Source: Gloeocapsa sp. PCC 73106 (GTDB lineage: Bacteria; Cyanobacteriota; Cyanobacteriia; Cyanobacteriales; Gloeocapsaceae). Taken from it: a DNA stretch of 55,699 bases. Below the pieces are notes generated by a model. The model searched no databases. It was not told the origin of the DNA and saw only the letters and a list, made by a program, of their open reading frames with translations. The DNA lies in assembly GCF_000332035.1 (NCBI RefSeq), contig NZ_ALVY01000216.1, forward strand, positions 1 to 55,699. The letters are read 5' to 3'. Below are positions 44,376 through 54,775 of the stretch, in pieces; the stretch's first letter is position 1, and every line of letters starts with the position of its first letter. The position numbers and the translations under genes were made by a program.

Positions 44376-44843
44376 TCAATGAGGGGCAATTTTTCTTAAC
44401 AACTCTTCAAGTTTAGCTAATAATTCAATCTTAACTAACAAAATTTCTGCTTGGGAATTAAACTCAAAATCCCAAGCAACATTTACGCTAAATAAAGGCG
44501 TTCGCACTTTGCCAATTACTCGATAAAAAGTTTTGTCTATTGTCTCGGCAGGGGTAATGACGTGATTGGGAAAAAGCTTGAGATCTTTTGCTTCTCTCAC
44601 GAGGTAAGTGGCGATCGCTTCTCGTCCAATTATTGCAGACTCAAAAGGAGGATACAAAGTTCCTTCTTCAGCAAACAAAGCAGCAGTTTTCTGAAATTCT
44701 TGAGCATTAATTGTTGCGAAATAGACGAGGATATTATTTTTGCCAGGGTCATCGATTACCACATTATCAATTTTAAAATCCTCAATACTTAAACATGTAC
44801 TTTTAGTCATAGCTATTATTTTTTTTACAACAGTATTTTGCAT
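44376..44843 (-). CDS. OCP C-terminal domain homologue (CTDH), carotenoid carrier
   Basis: The 155-residue NTF2-fold protein matches the C-terminal domain of the orange carotenoid protein: ILVYFATINAQEF, LYPPFESAIIG, VIGKVRTPLFSVNVAWDFEFN and IELLAKLEELL. The Tyr (residue 41) and the Trp in NVAW that bind the carotenoid keto group in OCP are both kept. CTDH proteins carry ketocarotenoid and pass it to HCP. ATG 44810 (residue 12) is an alternative start; neither start has a clear Shine-Dalgarno. The only Cys is in the N-terminal extension. It is divergent from HCP. Confidence 0.85.
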   Translation of the reverse strand: MQNTVVKKIIAMTKSTCLSIEDFKIDNVVIDDPGKNNILVYFATINAQEFQKTAALFAEEGTLYPPFESAIIGREAIATYLVREAKDLKLFPNHVITPAETIDKTFYRVIGKVRTPLFSVNVAWDFEFNSQAEILLVKIELLAKLEELLRKIAPH

Positions 44844-44998
44844 AGATTATTTTACAAATGCTCTTTAAGTCATCTATCCTAAGACTGAAATCAATGTTAA
44901 ATTGTGACTTGAGTTTGATTAAAAACTTCTTTCTTTAGTCAGTTTTTTATTATTATTATTTTCTGCTAACTTTTAATAAGTGAATTGAGGAAATATTT

Positions 44999-45499
44999 GT
45001 GACTTCTGTTACTTCAAATTTGTCTAATCCATTAGTAGAAGCTTTTCAAAAACTAAGTGTTGATGAACAGCTAGCACTTTTCTGGTTTATTTACACTGAA
45101 ATGGGAGAATCTATTACTCCTGCTGCTCCAGGTGCAGGCACAGCTTCTCCTGACATTGCCAAGGGTTTGTTCAATCAAGTTCAAGAAATGTCTTTTGAGG
45201 AGCAATTGCAAGTTCAGCGCGATTTAGTAGCTCGGAAAAATTCTCAGATTAGTCGACAATATGGTTCATTGAGTGATACAACTAAACTGCTGTTTTGGTA
45301 TCTGCTAGCTCAAGGAATGTCAAACTCCGTTATTATCCCCTTACCAGAAGATTATCAACTTTCTTCCCAGTCAGAAGAGCTATTCCAGCAAATCAAAAAT
45401 TTAGAATTTTCCCAACAAATTACTTTATTTCGCGATATTGTTGGTCCTATGGGCACCGATCCCAATCCTGTTTCTAATAATAAAGAAACAACTCTGTAG
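44999..45499 (+). CDS. Helical carotenoid protein (OCP N-terminal domain homologue)
   Basis: The 166-residue all-helical protein matches the N-terminal domain of OCP. WFIYTEMG keeps the Tyr44 equivalent, TKLLFWYLLAQG the Trp110 equivalent, and ITLFRDIVGPMG the Arg155 equivalent. AAPGAGTASPDIAKGL is also like OCP. HCPs bind canthaxanthin or echinenone; some quench phycobilisomes and others quench singlet oxygen. The start is GTG with GAGGA upstream. A 155-base gap separates it from the divergent CTDH gene. Confidence 0.88.
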   Translation: MTSVTSNLSNPLVEAFQKLSVDEQLALFWFIYTEMGESITPAAPGAGTASPDIAKGLFNQVQEMSFEEQLQVQRDLVARKNSQISRQYGSLSDTTKLLFWYLLAQGMSNSVIIPLPEDYQLSSQSEELFQQIKNLEFSQQITLFRDIVGPMGTDPNPVSNNKETTL

Positions 45500-45524
45500 T
45501 ACTTATAGCGATAACTAAATTAAT

Positions 45525-45558
45525 AGCGAGAGAATGGAGTAATGTCTATTTTCTCGCT
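45525..45558 (+). terminator. Stem-loop after the HCP gene
   Basis: An 11-bp stem AGCGAGAGAAT / ATTTTCTCGCT with one G-T pair (45525-45535, 45548-45558) lies 25 bases after HCP. It is followed by GTTGATTTTG, a short T stretch only. Confidence 0.6.
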
Positions 45559-45678
45559 GTTGATTTTGTGACGTACCCATCGCGAAGAGCGCGAGGGACT
45601 TCTTTTGGAAGAGAGTTAAAAAATAAAGGAGATAAGATTACTTGCTTTTTAGTTTTCTCGTTACTCTTTTAGAAAGTG

Positions 45679-47340
45679 TTATTCTTTGCTAAACCACTTT
45701 CCTAAAATTTGAGGAAAAGACTTTTGGCTTGCTAAAAAAACATGAGCGCAATTACGTCCTGGCATTCCCGAAATCGCTCCTCCTGGATGAGTTCCCGCAC
45801 CTGTCAAAAATAGTCCTTCAATGGGTGTTTTATAGTTAGCTATCTCTGGTAAAGGACGGAAAACCACCATTTGTTCTAGAGTCATATCAACATGATAATA
45901 GTTTCCTTGATAAGCTCCTAAACGTTCTCCGAGTTCAGCAGGACTTTCAACCTGACGAGCAATCATTGCTTTTTTTAGATTGGGTGCGTAATCGGCTAGC
46001 TTATCTAAAACGCGATCAGCTACCTTATTTTTAAGGTCATCTGTCCAACCTGTGCCCTTTAAACCTGTACCTTCCATTCCTGCAACTTGATAGGGAGCAA
46101 AAAATTCAATCCAAAGAGTATGTTGACCATCGGGAGCCATCGTTGGATCGAGCATGGTTGGCTGCACAAGGTATATTGAAGGATCTGCGTCTGGAATTTT
46201 GCCGATGTTTGGTTCTTGGTGAGCAATTTCAACCTGTTTCATAGAATCAGCAATTAAAACAGAGCCGATTAAATATTCGTCACGATGAGCATGATGTTCA
46301 AAGCGTAAAGGTTCGGACAGGGCGCAATCTATTTTAAGAATTGTTTCATTATTATTGACAATTCTGCGTTCTAGTCTTTCTCTTAATTTCGGATCTGCTG
46401 AATCAACATCGGCAGAATCCATCAATTGTAAGAACAAGCGTTTAGCATCAATATTGGAAATAACCCCTTTTTTAGCTCTATATTCTTGTCCATTTGCTAC
46501 TTGCACACCAACTGCACGACCGTTATCCACTAAGATTTGTTTGACCGTCTGATCAGTCAGAACAACACCGCCATGAGCCTTGACGAGTGTTAAAAGGGCA
46601 TTAATGAGTGCTCCTGTACCGCCTTGAGGTCTAGCCATGCCCGGATGATGACGCATCGACATCATCATTGCTCCAATAGCTAAGTTTTTTTGTGAGGGAG
46701 GTGCACCCAATTCAGAAGCCAATCTAGCTAAAGGTGCTTTAATCACTTCACTATCAAACCACTCAGTAAGCAGATCTTCAGCACTAGTGAGCATAGTTCG
46801 CACTAGATCTAATGTTCCATTGGGGCTACCTAATACAGAAAATAGATCTTTTACTTGTTTAAGGTCATAATTTCCCAGAATATCAAGCACAGACTGAGGA
46901 GGCGCATTAAACACGGGTACGATAGCGTTAATGAAGCGTTGCCAAAAGTTAATAAATTCTCCATATTTTTTCGCATCTCTCAGGTTAAAGCGCTCAATCT
47001 CAGCACAGGTTTTTTCAATTGAACGATGTGCTAAAAAAAACTGACCATCAGGATGAGGACAGAAGACAACCGGATCGCAGAATAAGTATTTTAGTCCGTA
47101 TTTATGTAATTTAAGTTCTTCAACAACTGGACTGAGATGGATAAATTCATGATCGATCGCACAACGATTGAAGCGAAAACCAGGGGCTTCTTCGGGCATT
47201 AATTCTTCTGTTGTCGCCGCACCTCCTGGAACGGAACGTTTTTCTAATAATAAAACGCTGTAACCTGCTTTGAGAAGATAAGCTGCACAGGTTAAGCCAT
47301 TATGACCTGCACCAATGATAATAACGTCGTAGTTTGTCAT
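45679..47340 (-). CDS. crtO: Beta-carotene ketolase, CrtO type
   Basis: Starting at ATG 47340 (MTNYDVIIIGAGHNGL) the protein has 553 residues; nine codons upstream in frame are not needed. It has the FAD Rossmann motif IIIGAGHNGL, LLLEKRSVPGGAA and the C-terminal FAD motif GLFLTGAGTHPGGAISGMPG. It resembles CrtO of Synechocystis, which adds keto groups to beta-carotene to give echinenone or canthaxanthin. It is convergent with HCP and makes the pigment for it and CTDH. A related desaturase of the CrtI superfamily is the alternative. Confidence 0.82.
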   Translation of the reverse strand: MTNYDVIIIGAGHNGLTCAAYLLKAGYSVLLLEKRSVPGGAATTEELMPEEAPGFRFNRCAIDHEFIHLSPVVEELKLHKYGLKYLFCDPVVFCPHPDGQFFLAHRSIEKTCAEIERFNLRDAKKYGEFINFWQRFINAIVPVFNAPPQSVLDILGNYDLKQVKDLFSVLGSPNGTLDLVRTMLTSAEDLLTEWFDSEVIKAPLARLASELGAPPSQKNLAIGAMMMSMRHHPGMARPQGGTGALINALLTLVKAHGGVVLTDQTVKQILVDNGRAVGVQVANGQEYRAKKGVISNIDAKRLFLQLMDSADVDSADPKLRERLERRIVNNNETILKIDCALSEPLRFEHHAHRDEYLIGSVLIADSMKQVEIAHQEPNIGKIPDADPSIYLVQPTMLDPTMAPDGQHTLWIEFFAPYQVAGMEGTGLKGTGWTDDLKNKVADRVLDKLADYAPNLKKAMIARQVESPAELGERLGAYQGNYYHVDMTLEQMVVFRPLPEIANYKTPIEGLFLTGAGTHPGGAISGMPGRNCAHVFLASQKSFPQILGKWFSKE

Positions 47341-47997
47341 AAAAGTGATCAAAAAAAGAAACTTCACTGAGGTAAATTTTTGGGCGATTCGAAATCAATG
47401 TACTCGCGCCATTTCTGAAAATCCTTTAGCATAGCCATTGATCCAGACCTCCCATACTTGATGGATGCTTATTCTGATTTAGTATGGTGTCATTTTGTTT
47501 TTGCCTCTCAGTTGTTTTACTTTAGAAATTAAAAATTAAGACTCAAGTTCTTACTAAGAGCCTTAATTCTCTAATTTCATAGATCTTAAATAAGCAAACG
47601 TTCTTTACCTCAGACCGCTCTGATGAAGAATTTCACCTTCCCTTGACAAAGATAAAGTGGAGGAAGCGATAAAAACTCCACAACGCTTACCATTTTGTTT
47701 GGTATTGTTGTACTCCTGACATCGCTCTCCTTCGGAGTACGCTACTGGACCACTGCGGTATAACTTCCAAACAATACCTGTTTAATACATTGTCATTCTA
47801 TTTTACTTTTCTTAATAAATAATCTATCTGAGGTTAGAGTTTTCCTGTGTCAAAAGATGAATTATACAAACTTCAACTTATGTGCGTAGTTCATTACTCA
47901 AAAAAACTAAAAGGGCTAAAGAGAATCAAACTTTTTCCCTTTTTTTTGCCGATGTGTGAGAAAGTAAACTCAGTTACTTTTAAAGCAAGATCAAGTT
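47341..47997. other. Intergenic region of about 650 bases without a supported gene
   Basis: No gene is supported. The stretch holds the crtO promoter area, a short minus-strand frame of 23 residues (47395-47466) with no start codon, a hairpin repeat at 47710-47740 and an AT-rich part before 47998. A TCAGA/TCTGA hairpin lies near 47612. Confidence 0.5.
47710..47740. repeat. Inverted repeat with cyanobacterial CTCCTTCGGAG core
   Basis: GTACTCC (47710-47716) pairs with GGAGTAC (47734-47740). The inner CTCCTTCGGAG resembles a dispersed palindromic repeat type common in filamentous and unicellular cyanobacteria. Confidence 0.5.
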
Positions 47998-48861
47998 ATG
48001 TATAAAATATCTCTAGCAGAGTCTCAAACCTATATTCTCTCCGATGAATCAACCGCTTCTCAAGTAAAAGTAGTCCCCTCTAGAGGTGGAATCGTCACGG
48101 AGTGGATTTGGCAAAATCAGGAGATTTTTTATTTAGATAGAGAACGCTTTTTAGATCCTCAATTATCCGTTAGAGGAGGAATACCTCTACTTTTTCCTAT
48201 TTGCGGTAACTTGGAAAATAACAGTTATCAACATCAGGGACAAACTTATCAACTGCAACAACACGGCTTTGCTCGCAATTTACCCTGGGAAGTAACCGCA
48301 CAATCTACAGATAAAGGCGCTAGTTTGACGGTTACTCTCAAAAGCAATGAACAGACGCGTCAATCTTATCCCTTTGATTTTGAGCTAAATTTTACTTATA
48401 CTCTCAAAAATAACGCCTTAGAACTGCGCTATAGTCATCTTAACCTGTCAGCAGAGCCGATGGCCTTTTCTACTGGGATTCACCCCTATTTTATCGCTCC
48501 CGATAAGCAAAAATTGAAATTTGAGATCCCCTCAACTCAATATCAAGCTAAAGGAGAACAATCTATGCAAACTTTTACCGGTGAATTTGATTTCGACCAA
48601 GATGAAATCGATATTGCTTTTAGCAACTTATCGGGTAACAAAGCTATAGTTACAGACTCAGCTCGTAATCTACAACTTACGGTAGAATACGATGAGCATT
48701 ATCAAACCCTCATTTTTTGGACAGTCAAAAACAAAGACTTTTATTGTCTCGAACCCTGGAGTTCTCCACGCAATGCTCTCAATACAGGCGAAAAGCTATT
48801 AGTAGCTCAACCAGGTAAAAGCGTAGATACCCAAATCATTCTAACAGTAGCTCCGTGTTAA
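47998..48861 (+). CDS. Aldose 1-epimerase family protein
   Basis: The 287-residue mutarotase-like protein has VRGGIPLLFPICGNL, QLQQHGFARNLPWEV and STGIHPYF with the catalytic His residues, and a Glu in CLEPWSSPRNAL. It resembles D-hexose-6-phosphate mutarotases, which interconvert anomers of sugar or sugar phosphate. Substrate is not certain. It is a single gene. Confidence 0.85.
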   Translation: MYKISLAESQTYILSDESTASQVKVVPSRGGIVTEWIWQNQEIFYLDRERFLDPQLSVRGGIPLLFPICGNLENNSYQHQGQTYQLQQHGFARNLPWEVTAQSTDKGASLTVTLKSNEQTRQSYPFDFELNFTYTLKNNALELRYSHLNLSAEPMAFSTGIHPYFIAPDKQKLKFEIPSTQYQAKGEQSMQTFTGEFDFDQDEIDIAFSNLSGNKAIVTDSARNLQLTVEYDEHYQTLIFWTVKNKDFYCLEPWSSPRNALNTGEKLLVAQPGKSVDTQIILTVAPC

Positions 48862-49076
48862 AGCAGTACTCATTAAAGTTAGGACAATTTAAACCCAATT
48901 GAAGGGCGACGGGGAGAGAAGGGAGAGAAGGAAGATTTTCCCTCTTATATGAAATAGATTTAAATTTGCTAAAAATAAAGGTGCTAGAGACGCTTGGGCG
49001 CTTAAGTTAGCCACTACACCCAATACCCAACCTCATTTTTAGCTTTATGATTTCCATTTGATATTACCCCTTCCCT

Positions 49077-49097
49077 CTTCCCCTTTCCCCTTTCCCC
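49077..49097. repeat. Tandem YTTCCCC heptamer repeat
   Basis: Three tandem copies of YTTCCCC lie in the 5' region of rpmI-rplT. Such heptamers are common intergenic short tandem repeats in cyanobacteria. Confidence 0.6.
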
Positions 49098-49117
49098 TGC
49101 GCGTAGCGCTATAAGAC

Positions 49118-49146
49118 TTGTTTATACCTTGAAAAAGTGTTATACT
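49118..49146 (+). promoter_or_regulatory. Promoter of rpmI-rplT
   Basis: TTGTTT (49118-49123) and TATACT (49141-49146) are spaced by 17 bases, giving a start near 49153 and a leader of about 23 bases. Confidence 0.5.
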
Positions 49147-49175
49147 AGGCGATTGTGTAAAACTTAGCAGTTAAA

Positions 49176-49376
49176 ATGCCTAAACTAAAAACCCGTAAAT
49201 CCGCGGCGAAACGTTTTCGCTTCACCGGCACCGGCAAAATAATTCGCCGCAGTGCTAACCGCAATCACTTGTTATCTCACAAAAGTTCTGAGCGTAAGCG
49301 TCGTCTCTGGACACTAACCCAAGTCCACGAAAATGACGAAAAAAACGTACGTTTAATGCTTCCCTATTCATCGTAA
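49176..49376 (+). CDS. rpmI: 50S ribosomal protein L35
   Basis: The 66-residue basic protein has [20 protein letters not shown] and [13 protein letters not shown], the L35 pattern. It is part of the large ribosomal subunit. rplT follows after 25 bases, the usual order; infC is not upstream, as is normal in cyanobacteria. Confidence 0.97.
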   Translation: MPKLKTRKSAAKRFRFTGTGKIIRRSANRNHLLSHKSSERKRRLWTLTQVHENDEKNVRLMLPYSS

Positions 49377-49401
49377 ATAATTCTTAGTTTTTACAAATAC
49401 C

Positions 49402-49752
49402 ATGACCAGAGTCAAAAGAGGCAATGTAGCCCGCAAACGCCGTAAAAAGATCCTTAAACTTGCCAAAGGGTTTAGAGGATCCCATTCAAAGCTATTTCGT
49501 ACAGCTAACCAGCAGGTGATGAAAGCTTTACGTAACTCTTATCGCGATCGCCGTAATCGTAAACGTGATTTTCGTCGTCTGTGGATCACTCGTATCAACG
49601 CAGCGTCTAGACAACATGGCATCAGTTACAGTCAACTAGCGGGTAAACTCAAAAAAGCCAACATCGAAATCAATCGCAAGATGTTAGCCCAACTCGCTGT
49701 ACTTAACCCTGAAGCCTTTGCGAAAATTGTCCAAGAAGCTGAGCGCGCTTAA
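49402..49752 (+). CDS. rplT: 50S ribosomal protein L20
   Basis: The 116-residue protein has [36 protein letters not shown] and [10 protein letters not shown]-like ([11 protein letters not shown]) motifs. It binds 23S rRNA early in assembly. It ends the operon with rpmI and is followed by a clear terminator. Confidence 0.98.
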   Translation: MTRVKRGNVARKRRKKILKLAKGFRGSHSKLFRTANQQVMKALRNSYRDRRNRKRDFRRLWITRINAASRQHGISYSQLAGKLKKANIEINRKMLAQLAVLNPEAFAKIVQEAERA

Positions 49753-49766
49753 ATTACCATAGATCA

Positions 49767-49812
49767 GGGAACAATATTCAGATCCTACTTGTTCCCGATT
49801 AACTTTTTTTTT
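49767..49812 (+). terminator. Terminator of rpmI-rplT
   Basis: GGGAACAA (49767-49774) pairs with TTGTTCCC (49789-49796), extended by ATC/GAT. A run of nine T begins at 49804, seven bases past the core stem. Confidence 0.78.
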
Positions 49813-49829
49813 CATTAAGGGAGGAATCA

Positions 49830-50603
49830 ATGAGGAGTTTAAGAATCTTCCTGATAGCGCTGATGGTTACTATTCTAATTGTGAATGGGAAACAGGTATT
49901 AACAGCTCAAACTCCAGATTTAGAAACCAAAGAAAAGCTAGTCATAGCGGTAAAAGATAACTCTCGTCCCTTGGCTTTCTTGAATAATTCAGGAGAGCTT
50001 CAAGGGTTGGAAATAGATATAGCCCAAAAACTCGCTCAAGAGTTACTAGGAAATCAAGGGACGGTAACTCTAGTTCCGGTAAGTAATCAAGAACGTTTGA
50101 ATCTAGTGATGGAGGGAAAAGTCGATTTAGCGATCGCTAGGATGACAGCCAACGCTTCTCGTTCTCAGTTAGTAGACTTTAGCTCTTCTTACTATTTAGA
50201 TGGCACGGGGATTATTACTAAAAGCCCTTTAATTAAAAATATACAAGATTTAGCAGCAGCGAAGATCGCTCTGTTAGATGAATCCAGCACTATTCCAGTG
50301 ATCAGCAATAGAATAAAGACAGCCAAATTGGTACCGGTAAACTCCTATCAGCAAGCGTATGACCTCTTAGAATCGGGAGAGGCTTTAGCCTTTGCAGCAG
50401 ATCAGAGTATCTTAACTGGTTGGACACAAGAACACCCCGAATATCGACTTATCGCTCAAAGTCTTTCCGGGGAACCTCTAGCTATAGTGATGCCCAAAGG
50501 CTTACAATATGTTAGTTTACGCACCCAAGTTAACAATGCCCTCACTACTTGGCGCAACAATGGCTGGCTAAAAGACAGAGTTGATTATTGGGGTTTACCT
50601 TAA
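49830..50603 (+). CDS. Periplasmic amino-acid-type solute-binding protein
   Basis: The 257-residue family 3 binding protein has a signal peptide (RIFLIALMVTILIVNGKQVLTA), then LVIAVKDNSRPLAF, LQGLEIDIAQKLAQ and VDLAIARMTANASRSQLVDFS as in GlnH/HisJ. It would bind an amino acid in the periplasm. No permease or ATPase is near, so it is an orphan or a sensor domain. GGGAGGAAT before the ATG is a strong Shine-Dalgarno. Confidence 0.88.
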   Translation: MRSLRIFLIALMVTILIVNGKQVLTAQTPDLETKEKLVIAVKDNSRPLAFLNNSGELQGLEIDIAQKLAQELLGNQGTVTLVPVSNQERLNLVMEGKVDLAIARMTANASRSQLVDFSSSYYLDGTGIITKSPLIKNIQDLAAAKIALLDESSTIPVISNRIKTAKLVPVNSYQQAYDLLESGEALAFAADQSILTGWTQEHPEYRLIAQSLSGEPLAIVMPKGLQYVSLRTQVNNALTTWRNNGWLKDRVDYWGLP

Positions 50604-50618
50604 ATAAGAGCATTAATT

Positions 50619-51167
50619 ATGAATAATTCTGCCGAAATTTTACCCACAGTTTATCTATCAGTTTTATTAATCATCTTAGGGGCGATCGCAGTCTTTGTGT
50701 TGCTTCAGATTGTCAAAACGCAGCGACGGGAAACCAATTTTGCCAAACTCCAAAAAAAATTAAAAGATGGTCAAGGAACAGCTCAAGACTACTACGAACT
50801 AGGCGGTCTTTATCTAGATAAAAAACTATTTGTCCAATCTACCAGTCTTTTTGAGAAAGGCTTAAAACTCAGTAAAGTAGAGCCAGAAAATCAAGCCCTC
50901 ATTTACAATGCTCTGGGCTACTCCTATTTTGCTCAAGAACAATACGATTTAGCTATTCGCAACTACAAAGAAGCATTAAAACTCTATCCAGAATACACAA
51001 TCGCTCTCAATAACTTGGGTAACGCTTACGAAAAAAAACAACTCATCGCCCAAGCTTTAGAAATTTACGAACAAACTCTTGGTCACCAGCCTGAGAATAA
51101 AGTCGCTCAGCGTCGCGTGGAGTCTCTGCGCAAACGAATAGTTCCCACTCAACCGAACAAATTTTAA
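50619..51167 (+). CDS. Membrane-anchored TPR protein
   Basis: The 182-residue protein has one N-terminal membrane helix (YLSVLLIILGAIAVFVLLQIV) and at least three TPR units (LIYNALGYSYFAQEQYDLAI, IALNNLGNAYEKKQLIAQAL). TPR domains mediate protein contacts. It lies 15 bases after the binding protein and likely shares its transcript. Partner is unknown. Confidence 0.85.
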   Translation: MNNSAEILPTVYLSVLLIILGAIAVFVLLQIVKTQRRETNFAKLQKKLKDGQGTAQDYYELGGLYLDKKLFVQSTSLFEKGLKLSKVEPENQALIYNALGYSYFAQEQYDLAIRNYKEALKLYPEYTIALNNLGNAYEKKQLIAQALEIYEQTLGHQPENKVAQRRVESLRKRIVPTQPNKF

Positions 51168-51198
51168 TAGACTCTGAGAAATGTAACAAAATGCAAAG

Positions 51199-51204
51199 TA
51201 TAAT
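51199..51204 (+). promoter_or_regulatory. -10 box of crtP
   Basis: A perfect TATAAT sits 34 bases upstream of the crtP ATG, giving a leader near 28 bases. A -35 hexamer is not clear. Confidence 0.45.
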
Positions 51205-51226
51205 GAAAAAAAAATAATCAAAATAA

Positions 51227-52672
<1,446 letters not shown>

Positions 52673-52760
52673 GATTAGCTCAGACAATGGGAAAATGCTA
52701 TTGGACTAAGATTGATTTCTGGTCTTGATTCACAAGTGACAGTTTTTCTCCTGCCGATGA

Positions 52761-53699
52761 ATGCTGCAATTACCTAAACCTGAACAAAAACTCAAAAAAC
52801 CCCTGGCTTCTGTAACAGAAGCTTACGAATATTGTCGTCAAATCACTGCTAAGTACTCCAAAACTTTCTACTTGGGTAGCTTGTTGATGCCCAAAGAGAA
52901 ACGTCGAGCAATTTGGGCGATATACGTTTGGTGTAGGCGTACCGATGAATTAGTCGATGGTCCGGATGCAAATCTAACCACGCCAGAAACTCTCGCAATC
53001 TGGGAACAAAACCTAGAATCTATCTTCGCGGGAAATCCCTTAGAAGATCCCGATGTCGCCTTGGTAGACGCCTTAGCGCGCTTTCCACAGATAGACATCG
53101 CTCCCTTTCGGGATATGATCGCAGGACAAAGAATGGATTTATACCGCAGTCGTTACGAAACCTTCGAAGAGCTATATTTGTACTGCTATAGAGTCGCAGG
53201 TACAGTGGGCTTAATGTCCAGCTCTGTCTTAGGGGTTGAACCGATCATCTCTATACCTCCTTGGGGGAACAGTCAAACTGAGGGCGTACCTAGAGAAGAA
53301 GCTCTAGCTCTAGGGATCGCTAATCAACTGACTAATATTCTTAGAGATGTGGGAGAAGACGCAGCTAGAGGGAGGATTTACTTGCCTTTAGAAGATCTGC
53401 AGTTGTTTAACTACAGTGAGGAAGATCTTAATAATCACGTCATCGACGAGCGTTGGCGAGCTTTAATGAGCTTTCAAATCCAAAGAGCTCGTAAATACTA
53501 CCAACAAGCAGAAAAGGGCATCAGTGTTCTTTCACGAGACTCACGTTGGCCAGTTTGGTCGGCACTTATGCTCTATCAGGGGATTCTGGACGCGATCGAA
53601 AGTAATGATTATGATGTATTTACTAAGCGAGCTTTTGTACCAATATCCCGCAAAATGCTTTATTTACCGATTTCTTGGTTGAGAGCTCAAGCTTTATAA
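52761..53699 (+). CDS. crtB: Phytoene synthase
   Basis: The 312-residue enzyme condenses two geranylgeranyl diphosphates to phytoene, the first carotenoid step. Aspartate-rich motifs are RRTDELVDGPD and ANQLTNILRDVGEDAARGRIYLP (DVGED is the second). It lies downstream of crtP. Raf1 starts 14 bases after its stop. Confidence 0.97.
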   Translation: MLQLPKPEQKLKKPLASVTEAYEYCRQITAKYSKTFYLGSLLMPKEKRRAIWAIYVWCRRTDELVDGPDANLTTPETLAIWEQNLESIFAGNPLEDPDVALVDALARFPQIDIAPFRDMIAGQRMDLYRSRYETFEELYLYCYRVAGTVGLMSSSVLGVEPIISIPPWGNSQTEGVPREEALALGIANQLTNILRDVGEDAARGRIYLPLEDLQLFNYSEEDLNNHVIDERWRALMSFQIQRARKYYQQAEKGISVLSRDSRWPVWSALMLYQGILDAIESNDYDVFTKRAFVPISRKMLYLPISWLRAQAL

Positions 53700-53713
53700 A
53701 GGGTGAAAAAAAA

Positions 53714-54775
53714 ATGACGGAAGAACAACTAACCGAAGTAGAAGCGAGTGAGCTCATAGGCTCACTTCTACACAAGGAAGGGCACTGGGTAGATTGGGGC
53801 AAAGCCTGTCAAAAACTGCAAAAAGCAGGTTACAACTCTCAAACTATTTTCGAAGCAACTGGCTTCCAAAGTAGTCAACAAAATTTAATTATAGTGGCAG
53901 CACAAGTCTACGAAAGTATTAGTAATGCTGGAGTATCTGAGGAGGTACTTACCTATTTTCTCGGTCCTCGTAGTGATGTGTTATACGAATTACGAATTCT
54001 TAACCAAGAACAAAGGGCAAAAACCGCTCTCTTGGTCATGGCAAAAGCTTTAGCCGCCGATGCTACCAAGGAAGTCGCTAAGGCTGTACAAGAAATGTCC
54101 CATTTGTCTCAACTACCCCCAGGCTTCACCAATCACCCCGGAGACGCGATCGCCTACCAATCTTGGAAACGCGCCCGTCAAAAAAAAGACCTCCAAGAAC
54201 GTTCTCGACTCATTGCCCAGGGACTGAAATTTGCTCATTCTGCTAGCGCCAGAGAGGCAATTGAAAAACTTCTGAGCGATTTTAGCGTTGCTCCGACGGC
54301 TTCTGCACCCCTGTTACCCCTTTATCGTTTAGAAGCTGAAGAACAATTACCCCGTCCCATCCCTGTAGCGGGTACTTTACCTTTGACGGGTGAAGATATA
54401 GTTAAAGTTCCTAGTCTTTGTCTGTCTGAACCCTTTGGTACGGTTAAAATCCCAGCTGATACCCATTTAGTCTCTATTCCTGGTTGGCAAACGGTGTTAC
54501 AAGCAGTAGATCCGGTGGTAATTTTTACCGAAAGTGATTTATTACCCCAAGTACTTTCTAGTAGCTCAGAAACTGTCTTAGTATTAGTTGATCGTCACCT
54601 AACCAGTTGGAATATTCACAGTTATTTCCTAGTAGCGCAGGCAGATAAGCTCAGTATCGGCTGGTTTGAAACTGCTCCTAATCTCCATATATTTGGTCAA
54701 GTAATCTTGATTTTACGCCCTAAAAAGATTCTCGATGAAGATAATCTCAGCCAGCCTTGGCAAATGGACGATTAA
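53714..54775 (+). CDS. raf1: RuBisCO accumulation factor 1
   Basis: From ATG 53714, preceded by AAGGGTGA, the protein has 353 residues; the frame opens 39 bases earlier only within crtB. An N-terminal alpha domain (EASELIGSLLHKEGHWVDWGKAC) and a C-terminal beta domain (SIPGWQTVLQAVDPVVIF) match Raf1, the dimeric chaperone that holds RbcL dimers during Rubisco assembly. Its start near the crtB stop suggests a common transcript. The stop overlaps that of the convergent lipoprotein gene. Confidence 0.92.
   Translation: MTEEQLTEVEASELIGSLLHKEGHWVDWGKACQKLQKAGYNSQTIFEATGFQSSQQNLIIVAAQVYESISNAGVSEEVLTYFLGPRSDVLYELRILNQEQRAKTALLVMAKALAADATKEVAKAVQEMSHLSQLPPGFTNHPGDAIAYQSWKRARQKKDLQERSRLIAQGLKFAHSASAREAIEKLLSDFSVAPTASAPLLPLYRLEAEEQLPRPIPVAGTLPLTGEDIVKVPSLCLSEPFGTVKIPADTHLVSIPGWQTVLQAVDPVVIFTESDLLPQVLSSSSETVLVLVDRHLTSWNIHSYFLVAQADKLSIGWFETAPNLHIFGQVILILRPKKILDEDNLSQPWQMDD

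Larger units (their letters stand above)
48862..49175. other. 314-base intergenic region before rpmI
   Basis: It holds a short tandem CTTCCCC-type heptamer repeat (49077-49097), a short palindrome GCGCGTAGCGC and the rpmI promoter (49118-49146). No further gene is seen. Confidence 0.55.

Noticed and set aside
47395-47466. Minus-strand 23-codon frame (QVWEVWINGYAKGF...) upstream of crtO
   Set aside because: No start codon at its beginning, a stop just before, and no recognised family.
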